A stretch of 64,000 nt of DNA from JACMLX01 sp031374935 (lineage in GTDB: Bacteria > Gemmatimonadota > Gemmatimonadetes > Gemmatimonadales > Gemmatimonadaceae), in the NCBI GenBank assembly GCA_031374935.1, contig JANMHB010000169.1:1-64000 (forward strand), in the 5' to 3' direction. Of this stretch, positions 43,868 to 51,611 are shown in pieces. Every line of letters begins with the position of its first letter. Within the stretch, counting starts at the first letter, position 1. The notes under the pieces are model-generated. The model did no database searches, was not told the DNA's origin, and was given only the letters and a program-made list of their open reading frames with translations. Made by a program: the position numbers and the translations under genes.

Positions 43868-46318
43868 TCATGGGTTGACAAACTGGCCTTCGATGATCGT
43901 GGTCTTGGAGCGATACGAGAACGAGCCGGTGGCGCTGGTACCGATGAGCGCGCCGAGGAACGTCGCAGTGGTTGTCGTCTGCCCGGACGTGCCGACCGGG
44001 CGGAATCGGATCGTGGCGATGACGAGATTTCCCTGGTCAAGGCCGGGCGATGTGGTGCCGCGAAGGGTCAGCCGACCAGCCGATGCTCCCGGCTGACTCG
44101 TGGACCCATCGACGATGATGCCCGGTCCGTAACTCAGCGACTGGAACTGCAGGCGCGACGGGTCCCACTTGAGCGAGTCGACCACGAACGTTCGCAGCGC
44201 TTCGGGGCCCGGAGTCTCCGGGATGTTCGCGTTCAGATCGTACACGATCTGGAGGGCGATGATGTTGTTCACCGCATCATACGCTTGCACGACATTCTGC
44301 CAGAGCAGCGGAGCGGCGTTCGATGGCGGTGGCGGTGGTGGCGGTGGAGCGGCCGTCACCGTGACGCTCGCCTGACTCGTGTTCGTCGCCCCGCCGGCGC
44401 CAGTGACCGTGAGCACGATCGTGTACGTGCCAGCGGCCGAGTAGGTGACGGACGGTGACGCACCGGTCGCAGTCTGCCCGTTGCCGAGCGCCCAGCTGAA
44501 CGACGTCGCGTTCGTGGATCCGGCGGACGACAGCGTCAGCGGCACACTCACTTGCGCGGTATAGGGACCGTTGGCGCGCGCCACCGGTGCGTTCCCTGAG
44601 GGAGGCGGTGTTGTGCCACTGGTGATGGTGATCGATGCTGTCCGCGTCGCGGTGGCGCCACGATTGTCGGTCACCGTCAATGTGACCGCGTAGGCGCCAG
44701 CCGCGGTGTAGGTCTTCGTCGGCGATGCAACGGCTGCGGTGGTGTTGTCACCGAACGTCCAGGCGTAGCTGGCGATGGTGCCATCAGGATCACTCGAGCC
44801 AGAACCATTGAATGACAGTGCCGTGTTCACAACGCCCGTCGTCGGGCCCGTGAACTGTGCTACTGGCGGCTGATTGGTTGCACCGCTTCCGGTGCTGACC
44901 GTCAGCGAGTCTTCCGCCACTTGCACCGAGTCCTGAAACGCAGTCGGCGACCCCGCCTTGACGTTTTGCGTGCGTGTAGCCGTCCGGCTGCCGGTCGCGC
45001 CGATGACTGTGAAGTTGAACCGTGCGAGATTGACGACTCCGGTTCGCGGAGCGCCAGACCCCGTCGCGACGTACGAGATCGCCCCCGGGGTGCCACCGTT
45101 GACCGTGAGCCGGGAGAGCTGACCAGCAGTCGCGTCTTCGTATCGAAGCACAGCGGGATCGTATTGCATATCTGCTTGGATGCCCTGAACCCCCTGACCG
45201 GCTCGTGCCGACAAGTCGAGCACGACATCGAGCGAAACCGTTGCCCCGGATGCCGGCGTGCGTGATGACCAGCGGTTCCTCCAGATGAACGGAGCGGTGC
45301 TCGGCGGCGGGCCGGATCCCCGGCACGCGATGGCATAGCCGATCTCCGCCACGCCAAGCGGAGTCACCGTCGCCGTGCGCGTGGCGGCACCAGTCAGTGT
45401 GCAGTTCGCCGCCACCGAATCGAGACGGATGTTGTACGTCCCCGGGCGGAGGTTCGGGAACACGGTCCGCGGCGTCGCACGCTGGATCACCCGGCGCGCG
45501 GAATAGACACGATCGGCTGGCGGGACGGTCGTGTCGGCTACCTGGCCCAGAATATCAAGCGAGAAGGCGTCATCGAGATCAGCTCCCGTCACCGCAACGT
45601 CGACAGCGATCTCGCCGCGGCTCGGGTCCTTGCAGGTCACCTGGTACTGGATCGGTGCGATCGTCCGCGCCGTGGTGTCGGTGACCTCGACCTGCGATGT
45701 GGATTGCCCGTTCACCGAACAGCGGGAAACCACTCCGCTGAGCGTCACCGTATACATTCCCGGACGCAGCGGAGAGAAGCGCCGCTTCGCATCGATACCG
45801 ATCGTCGCACGGACCGTATCCGGACCCGTAATGGTCAGCTCGTAGCCATCGGGATCGCGAGACTCAGCTGCAGTCACGACAGAGTTGATGGTGACTTCGA
45901 TGCCAGGCAGCGCCGGCGATCGCGCGCCACCGATCACTGAGGGCGTCGAACGATCTCCGACATCGGTCACGGCAATCACGCGATATCCGTAATACGTCTC
46001 GGGTGCGACATCGGTATCAATCCAGACGACCTTCGCCAGATCGGACTGCGGCACCTGCGCGACTTCGACAAACGGGCCAGACAGCTCCGCTCGCCGCTGA
46101 ACCACATACGAAACGACGGCATTGAGCCTGACGGTGCTCCATGTGAGCCGAATCGCATCCTTCCGGACGGCGACCACCGCCAGATCGGCGGGCGACGTGG
46201 CCGACGAGAGTGGCTGGAAGCCATCGGCACATGCGGTCATCGCGAACAGCACACCAGCGACAACGAGCAGTGTGCGCCCGAGCTGTCTGGCACGCGTTAA
46301 GTACTTAACGGAACGCAT
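43868..46318 (-). CDS. FN3-PKD-cohesin-like lipoprotein
   Basis: An 816-residue lipoprotein (VAGVLFAMTAC, Cys30). In order: a fibronectin type III domain (about residues 40-125, SPADLAVVAVRKDAIRLTWS), two strand-rich units with SRCSVNGQ and ANCTLTGA, a cohesin-like module (about 365-480, VQGIQADMQYDPAVLRYEDA), two PKD domains (about 490-670, GSGSSDPDGTIASYAWTFGD), an eight-proline linker, and a second cohesin-like module (about 680-816). All are extracellular binding modules. The ATG at 46318 lies 14 bp inside the TonB-receptor gene, so the pair is translationally linked much as a SusC/SusD pair is, although no SusD fold is present. Confidence 0.85.
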   Translation of the reverse strand: MRSVKYLTRARQLGRTLLVVAGVLFAMTACADGFQPLSSATSPADLAVVAVRKDAIRLTWSTVRLNAVVSYVVQRRAELSGPFVEVAQVPQSDLAKVVWIDTDVAPETYYGYRVIAVTDVGDRSTPSVIGGARSPALPGIEVTINSVVTAAESRDPDGYELTITGPDTVRATIGIDAKRRFSPLRPGMYTVTLSGVVSRCSVNGQSTSQVEVTDTTARTIAPIQYQVTCKDPSRGEIAVDVAVTGADLDDAFSLDILGQVADTTVPPADRVYSARRVIQRATPRTVFPNLRPGTYNIRLDSVAANCTLTGAATRTATVTPLGVAEIGYAIACRGSGPPPSTAPFIWRNRWSSRTPASGATVSLDVVLDLSARAGQGVQGIQADMQYDPAVLRYEDATAGQLSRLTVNGGTPGAISYVATGSGAPRTGVVNLARFNFTVIGATGSRTATRTQNVKAGSPTAFQDSVQVAEDSLTVSTGSGATNQPPVAQFTGPTTGVVNTALSFNGSGSSDPDGTIASYAWTFGDNTTAAVASPTKTYTAAGAYAVTLTVTDNRGATATRTASITITSGTTPPPSGNAPVARANGPYTAQVSVPLTLSSAGSTNATSFSWALGNGQTATGASPSVTYSAAGTYTIVLTVTGAGGATNTSQASVTVTAAPPPPPPPPSNAAPLLWQNVVQAYDAVNNIIALQIVYDLNANIPETPGPEALRTFVVDSLKWDPSRLQFQSLSYGPGIIVDGSTSQPGASAGRLTLRGTTSPGLDQGNLVIATIRFRPVGTSGQTTTTATFLGALIGTSATGSFSYRSKTTIIEGQFVNP
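46296..46309. repeat. 14-bp A/T-rich palindrome across the receptor stop codon
   Basis: GTTAAGTACTTAAC is perfectly self-complementary. It spans the TAA stop of the TonB receptor (46307-46305) and codons 4-8 of the overlapping lipoprotein gene, and is very A/T-rich for this region. It could be a protein-binding site or affect translational re-initiation. Confidence 0.6.
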
Positions 46319-49166
46319 ACCCGACCCCGAAGCTGAAGCCGACACCAGGCCGGAGGTATCCGGTCCGAATTTCACCAACCTTGCTGCTCTGCAGGAACAC
46401 CACTTCCGCATCAGTGAGATTTCTGCAGGACAGCGAGACCGTCATTCGCCCGACCCGTTTCCTGATCTTTGCGTCAAGGCTCACGCGCCCCTGCTCCACC
46501 ACGTTCGGGACTTCGGACAACGTGCCTGAGGACACGCTGATGAATCCGTAGCGGCTGATGCGATCGCTGAAGTAGTTGAGCAACACACTGGCGTCGAGGC
46601 CGGACTTCGGATCGTTGTAGAGCAGATTCGCGTTGCCCAGGAAGTCCGACTGCCCCTGCAACCGCAGCGTTCGGGTGAACGTGCTGTCGCCAGTCACGAT
46701 CGGGTACTTGGACGTCGAGTTGACGACCGTCACGTTCAAGCCAAGTGCCAGTCGCGAGAACGGACCAGGAAGGAATGACAGCGGCCGACGAAACTCGAAC
46801 TCGCCACCCAACAGTCGTGCCGACTGCAGGTTGAAGTATTCGTTCGTACAGAGCGTGCCGCCCTGATATGTGAGCAGCTCTGCGATGGGGTCGGTGAACT
46901 TCTTGTAGAACCCGCTGACGGATACCAGTTCGCCCGGGCTCGGGTACCGCTCCCAGCGAACATCCGCGTTTGCGATCCGGCTGCTGACCAGCGCCGGATT
47001 CCCGCGATTCGCGCAGTCGCCCGTGACCGCCACGTAGTAGTCGGGTGCCACTTCGCGCGGGTCGGGGCGCGCCACCGTCTGATAGGCCGCCAATCGCAGA
47101 TTCTGACGGTCCGTCAGGCTGATCGTGAGATTGCCGGAGAGCAGATTGTCGCCTGTTTTCCGGCGGATCGGTGGTCCGATGCTGTCCGTTCGCGTTCCCT
47201 GAAACAGATTGAGGGTCCAGTCCTCGCGTCGCAATCCTCCGACGAACCGAATGCGTGATGAGACCGGAACGTCGAGCATCCCGTACACGGCCCTGACATC
47301 ATCGTCGGACTCGTACGGAACCGTCCCTTCGCCTTCGCGCCGGATACCGATCGCACTTCCGATCACCTCACCGGTGAAGACGCGCTCGGGTGGCAGGGCG
47401 AGTACGGGTGCGAAGACCGGATCCGCCTCGGCCCATGCCCGGAAGAAACTCGCATCGAAGGCCCGGTCGCGCTGTCGATACAACCCGCCAGTCTTGACTT
47501 GCGTGCCGGCGGGCACGAACCGGGCAATCGGCACACTCCAATCGACCTGCCCGGAGCGAACCCGATCATCGAGGAAGCGGAACCAGAGCGGACTCGGATT
47601 TGACGGCGACAGTTCGAACCGCGACTGCGAGGGCCCCTTGAAGTAGATGAGGGATCGATTCTCCGGTTCATCGCGCTGCGAGAAGGCGATGGTTGCTTTC
47701 CACTCGAGGCGCGAGCCGAAGAGTCCAGAGATCAGATGGTCGCCGGTCAGCTGCGTCTGCACGAGATTTCGGGTGACGTAACGCGCCTGATAGATCTGGC
47801 GTTCGACGTTGCCGTTGTCGGTTTGATACTGTGCCGATCGCGAGAGTCGTTCATCGGCATTGCGGGTGTAGAGATTCTTCCAGCTCACCTTGCCGGAATT
47901 CCCGAGTCTGGCCGCGAGATTCGCGATCAGTCCGAGGTTGACGGTCGTCGTGGCCTCGTTGGACGTGAACCCCGCGGCTGGAATCCCCGTCTCCGAGTCG
48001 AACAGCAATTGCACGAGGCGATTCGGCGTCGCGTCCGTGTTCCGCGCGTAGGTTCCGGAGAGCGCGTAACCGAATGGGGCCGACTCACCGCCGAAACGAC
48101 CGCCGACGTTGAACCCGGCACCGATGTCCGGTAGAATGGCCTTGGAGGCCGGGGTCCACTCGTTCCGGAGTTGCTCGCCGAACCTTTCCGATGCTGGTGT
48201 CGCAATTCCTGGCGTCACCTCGATCGACGGCATGCGACGGCGTCCACCCTGATCGAAACCGAACCAGTCGATCCCGCGGGATGTCAGGTGGGGGATGTTC
48301 GTGCGGAACGTCGCTTGTGATCCGCCACCCATCGAGAGGTTGAATTCGGCCACACGATCATTGGGAAACTCTTTCGTCGTCACTTCGACGGATCCGCCGG
48401 CGAAGTCACCGGGTTTGTCCGGTGTCGCGGTCTTGCTCACGACGATCGACTCGAGCAGTGAGCTTGGGAACAGATCAAGCGGAACGATCTTCTTGAGTGG
48501 CTCCGGGCTCGGCAACTCCACGCCGTTGAGCAGGGTGTTGCTGTAGCGCTCCGACAGGCCGCGCACGACGGCAAATTTGTTGTCGACGATCGACACTCCG
48601 GTCACGCGGACGATGGCCTCGCCGGCGTTGGCGCCTGGCGCGCGCTGGATTGCCTGCGCACTGATCCCGTCCGACACCGTCGATCGCGACTTCTGCATCG
48701 CCAACAACGCATCCTCCGAACTCGCCTTGGTCGGCGCCGCCGTCACGGTCTGCGCCTGCAACTGCACCACCGCGTTGCCAAGCGCGAAGTTCACCGTGAC
48801 GCTGACACCGGCCGTGATGCGCACGCCCTCGATCTGCTGTGCGACGTTGCCCAATCGGAACGCGCGCACCGGATACACACCCACCGGCACCGGCAACCGA
48901 TACCGGCCATCGAGGTCGGTCTGCGTGCGTAGCGTCGTCCCAACGACCAGCACATTCGTGGCCGGCAACGGACGACCGCTGGCCTTGTCGATCACCTGAC
49001 CAACGAGGTAACCACGCGCGGTGGCCGCGGGAGTGGCCGCCGGCGGTGCCGGCGTCTGCGCGGCCACGGTGCCGACGCCGAATGGCACCAGCGCGGCAGC
49101 GACGCCCAGGAGGGCACCAACGAACAGTGGATGCTGTGGTGAACGGACCAGGAACATGATGCGCAT
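46305..49166 (-). CDS. TonB-dependent outer-membrane receptor
   Basis: About 953 residues with a signal peptide (LLGVAAALVPFGVGTVAAQ), a CarboxypepD_reg-like domain (about residues 50-125, GYLVGQVIDKASGRPLPATN), a plug domain (about 165-270, RAPGANAGEAIVRVTGVSI, RGLSERYSNTLLNGVELP) and a 22-strand-type beta-barrel to the C-terminus, which ends in GVGYAFR. This is the SusC-like/carboxypeptidase-regulatory receptor class importing unknown ligands through the outer membrane. Starts at 49187, 49166 and 49157 are possible; 49166 is taken. It heads the seven-gene cluster of exported proteins and overlaps the FN3-PKD-cohesin lipoprotein gene by 14 bp. Confidence 0.9.
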   Translation of the reverse strand: MRIMFLVRSPQHPLFVGALLGVAAALVPFGVGTVAAQTPAPPAATPAATARGYLVGQVIDKASGRPLPATNVLVVGTTLRTQTDLDGRYRLPVPVGVYPVRAFRLGNVAQQIEGVRITAGVSVTVNFALGNAVVQLQAQTVTAAPTKASSEDALLAMQKSRSTVSDGISAQAIQRAPGANAGEAIVRVTGVSIVDNKFAVVRGLSERYSNTLLNGVELPSPEPLKKIVPLDLFPSSLLESIVVSKTATPDKPGDFAGGSVEVTTKEFPNDRVAEFNLSMGGGSQATFRTNIPHLTSRGIDWFGFDQGGRRRMPSIEVTPGIATPASERFGEQLRNEWTPASKAILPDIGAGFNVGGRFGGESAPFGYALSGTYARNTDATPNRLVQLLFDSETGIPAAGFTSNEATTTVNLGLIANLAARLGNSGKVSWKNLYTRNADERLSRSAQYQTDNGNVERQIYQARYVTRNLVQTQLTGDHLISGLFGSRLEWKATIAFSQRDEPENRSLIYFKGPSQSRFELSPSNPSPLWFRFLDDRVRSGQVDWSVPIARFVPAGTQVKTGGLYRQRDRAFDASFFRAWAEADPVFAPVLALPPERVFTGEVIGSAIGIRREGEGTVPYESDDDVRAVYGMLDVPVSSRIRFVGGLRREDWTLNLFQGTRTDSIGPPIRRKTGDNLLSGNLTISLTDRQNLRLAAYQTVARPDPREVAPDYYVAVTGDCANRGNPALVSSRIANADVRWERYPSPGELVSVSGFYKKFTDPIAELLTYQGGTLCTNEYFNLQSARLLGGEFEFRRPLSFLPGPFSRLALGLNVTVVNSTSKYPIVTGDSTFTRTLRLQGQSDFLGNANLLYNDPKSGLDASVLLNYFSDRISRYGFISVSSGTLSEVPNVVEQGRVSLDAKIRKRVGRMTVSLSCRNLTDAEVVFLQSSKVGEIRTGYLRPGVGFSFGVGYAFR

Positions 49167-49357
49167 CTCGGTGCCCAACTCGCACAAGCGTGCAGCGCGT
49201 CAGGGAATCAGCGTGGGAAGGGCGAAGTCGGACTGCCCAGTAACGGCCGAAGGATCGACAGCGCCGTTGATGTTTCGTCGTTCGTCACGTCGCGGACGTG
49301 TCACGGCGTGGTATCCGCCGGTCACCGAACGCGAATGGCCAGCGGCGGTCGCCTGAG

Positions 49358-49861
49358 CTACGCGGACGATTCCGGCGGGGGTCGGTCGGTCGCGCGGCGC
49401 CACGGACCGTTCCACTCGCTGCTGGTCTCGCGCCGACGCTCCGCGTCCATCATGGTCTGTGCTCCGCGACGAAACCGCGCATTCCCCGGGTACTTCCGCT
49501 TCCGGGATCCAGGGCTGCGGCGCACGTCCTCGTCGAAGCGCATCTGCGCGGGACGCTCCGGATCGCGCGTCAGCATCAACGCCTCGATGGCCAGTTGGTC
49601 CGGACGCGGCTCGCTGGCGAAGCAGTCGGCCTCCGGCACACCGCGAGCGCGCAGGAGCGACGCATCCGCCGCGGTCGACAGGCTGGCGATCGTGAGTGGA
49701 ATGGAGCTCGGCTCCCACCACTCGCCGGCCCATTCCTCGACTTCAAGAAGTGACTGTACCGGCGAGACTATTCTGCAGATCCGGTCACCAACGATGACGG
49801 GACACACGACCACACGCATTGAATCACTGTCTGGCGAGGGGGAGATCGCCGCCCACTGCAT
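49358..49861 (-). CDS. Hypothetical protein, possibly the 3' part of a broken gene
   Basis: A 167-residue frame with protein-like composition (MRVVVCPVIVGDRICRIV, LLEVEEWAGEWWEP, DQLAIEALMLTRDPER). No family recognised and no ribosome-binding site at its first ATG. The same frame continues upstream past the ATG (DTITLAGRLVCREVP) to a single TAG at 49930-49928, beyond which another 60 codons are open to about 50110. This suggests a gene interrupted by an amber codon, or chance. It lies 190 bp upstream of the TonB receptor on the same strand. Confidence 0.35.
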   Translation of the reverse strand: MQWAAISPSPDSDSMRVVVCPVIVGDRICRIVSPVQSLLEVEEWAGEWWEPSSIPLTIASLSTAADASLLRARGVPEADCFASEPRPDQLAIEALMLTRDPERPAQMRFDEDVRRSPGSRKRKYPGNARFRRGAQTMMDAERRRETSSEWNGPWRRATDRPPPESSA

Positions 49862-50588
49862 CGCGGACTCGACCGGAACTTCCCTGCAGACCAGACGTCC
49901 AGCCAGAGTGATCGTGTCACGGTCGTGCTACTGTCTGGTAATGTCACAGTCGTGTGCGCCGCTTGCGGAATCCAGTGAGCCACTCAGGTACATGAGCGGC
50001 GTGCACGGGACGCGAACGCGGCGACCGCGCGTCATCACGTCAGGAATACGCGCTGGTGATTCGTGACGGTGCTCACACTGCCCGCCTCCACCCGCGCCCC
50101 ATTGAAGCACCTCGCTGAGGCGAAGTGATCGTACCGCTCACCGCACCAAGCGACGCCACCGGAGATTGAGAGTGTGCCTGCCTTGGTCACGCGTACTCCA
50201 GGGCCACGTGTCACCCAGCGAGACCGCGAAGCGTGTGCGTCGATCGGTCCGAGGCGCTCGTATCACCACTGAACGAGCGGGGCGCGGCACCGACGAAGAT
50301 CTGCGCTCTGCCGAACACGGTGTCGAGCGTGAGTCCGGTCGATTACTCGACGGCCGAGTAGTCACCGACGGTGTCGCACCGGGCGAGCCGGCGGACGGAG
50401 AGAGCCTCCTTTCGATGGACCAGCCGGAGGGCGTCGTGCCGTGCCCTTCGCCACCGACGCCGTCTACGCCTGAGCCGCGGCCACGCTGGCACAGAGAGCG
50501 AGCAGCACAAACAGGAAACCTGCCTCATCGTGATGTTGGCTTCAGACCGAACCGCGCCCGTCGTCAACAGCGCTGCGCCTTACCGAGC
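49862..50588. other. Region without a confident gene; possible gene remnants
   Basis: Besides the amber-interrupted frame described at 49358-50110, the minus strand at about 50541-50467 encodes a signal-peptide-like stretch (GFLFVLLALCASVAAAQA) that hits TAG at 50466-50464. The remaining frames on both strands are Arg/Ser/Pro-rich. The stretch may be decayed coding sequence. No terminator or repeat stands out. Confidence 0.4.
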
Positions 50589-51278
50589 TCAGCCTTTAAC
50601 GCTGGAGAAGATCTGCTGGAAGAGGCCGCTTCGCTTGGGCTCCGGCGCGGCCAGCATGCCGATGGACGTCTCGATCACGTCGGACGCAAAATCAGCCAGC
50701 GACGGGACCGGCTCCTGCGCGTCGGAGTCATGCGCCGTCGCCATGGACTCCCAGCTGGCCAGCTGCTGGACGTAGAACTCCGCCGCCATGATCAGGCGGT
50801 TCTTCTTCATCGGGATCGGGATGTGATCCAGTAGCAGCAACCCGCGCATGAAGACGCTGCGGTACGCCGGCACGAAGAGGATGGTCGCGCCGATCGCCGG
50901 CCGGCCCATGGACTGCATAGCTCCACGGGTGAAGCGCATGTAGTAGCTCGGCGACTGCGTCGTCATGAACCGGACCACGGGTGCCACGATGGCCACCACG
51001 AGATCCTCCAGACTCTGGACACCGGCGCCGTCGTTCATGGCCGCGATGAGCTGCGCCCGGTCGGCGTCGATGACGCCGGACCTGTGCTTGAAAATCGCTT
51101 TCACCAGTGCTTTCGACGTTCCGAAATGATAGGTGACGGCCGAGTTGTTCTTCTGGCCCGACTCGAGCACGATCTGGCGCGTGGACACCCCTTCGATGCC
51201 GTGCAGCGCGAACAACCGTTCGGCTGTTTCGATGATCCGGGTTCGGGTTTCCTCGGTACGCTCGGGATTCGGCGGCAT
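50589..51278 (-). CDS. TetR-family transcriptional regulator
   Basis: A 229-residue regulator. The N-terminal helix-turn-helix covers about residues 8-55 (TRTRIIETAERLFALHGIEG, STRQIVLESGQKNNSAVTYHFGTSKALVKAIF). That extended recognition segment with NNSAVTYHFG is the form seen in a TetR subgroup with a longer DNA-binding loop. The C-terminal ligand-binding part is helical and ends with LAAPEPKRSGLFQQIFSSVKG. Its target and effector are not evident; it stands alone with gaps of 333 bp upstream and more than 700 bp downstream, so its regulon lies elsewhere or it regulates itself. Confidence 0.9.
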   Translation of the reverse strand: MPPNPERTEETRTRIIETAERLFALHGIEGVSTRQIVLESGQKNNSAVTYHFGTSKALVKAIFKHRSGVIDADRAQLIAAMNDGAGVQSLEDLVVAIVAPVVRFMTTQSPSYYMRFTRGAMQSMGRPAIGATILFVPAYRSVFMRGLLLLDHIPIPMKKNRLIMAAEFYVQQLASWESMATAHDSDAQEPVPSLADFASDVIETSIGMLAAPEPKRSGLFQQIFSSVKG

Positions 51279-51611
51279 GAGCAGGAATTACCTGGAGCGG
51301 GCAGCAGGGCCCGTCAGCCCGGCCAGAAGATGATGTCGATAAAGATACAGCAACCACGGCGCGTACGAGATCCCGACACTCACTCGACGCCGTCGCATGA
51401 TGTTCTCCGTGCGGTGGCCACCTTCACACGCGGTCGCCGGCAAACGGAACTGAAGTCATGCGGCGCGCGACTCATCGGCAAATGTGACAGATACACACGC
51501 ACACTCGAGCATCCGCATCAGCGAACTCGGCGTCGAGATACCGATGATCACTGTGCCCGTGTCAATGCAGGACGACCAGCGGGAGCCCGGAACCGTCAGC
51601 GATCCTCACGG
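51279..51611. other. Intergenic region, no gene seen
   Basis: This 333-bp stretch between the end of the kinase gene and the TetR start (both minus strand) must contain the TetR promoter. Frames are short and not protein-like; I see no clear operator palindrome, which TetR autoregulation would predict, nor a terminator for unrelated transcripts. Confidence 0.45.

Noticed and set aside
46305..49166. Reading the receptor and lipoprotein pair as a SusC/SusD system
   Set aside because: The overlapping lipoprotein has FN3, PKD and cohesin-like modules and no SusD helical fold, so only the arrangement is similar.
49308..50066. A 252-codon plus-strand frame
   Set aside because: Ser/Arg-rich shadow composition; the minus-strand frame is more protein-like.
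50166..50834. A 222-codon plus-strand frame
   Set aside because: It overlaps the clear TetR gene on the other strand and is Arg-rich without a ribosome-binding site.
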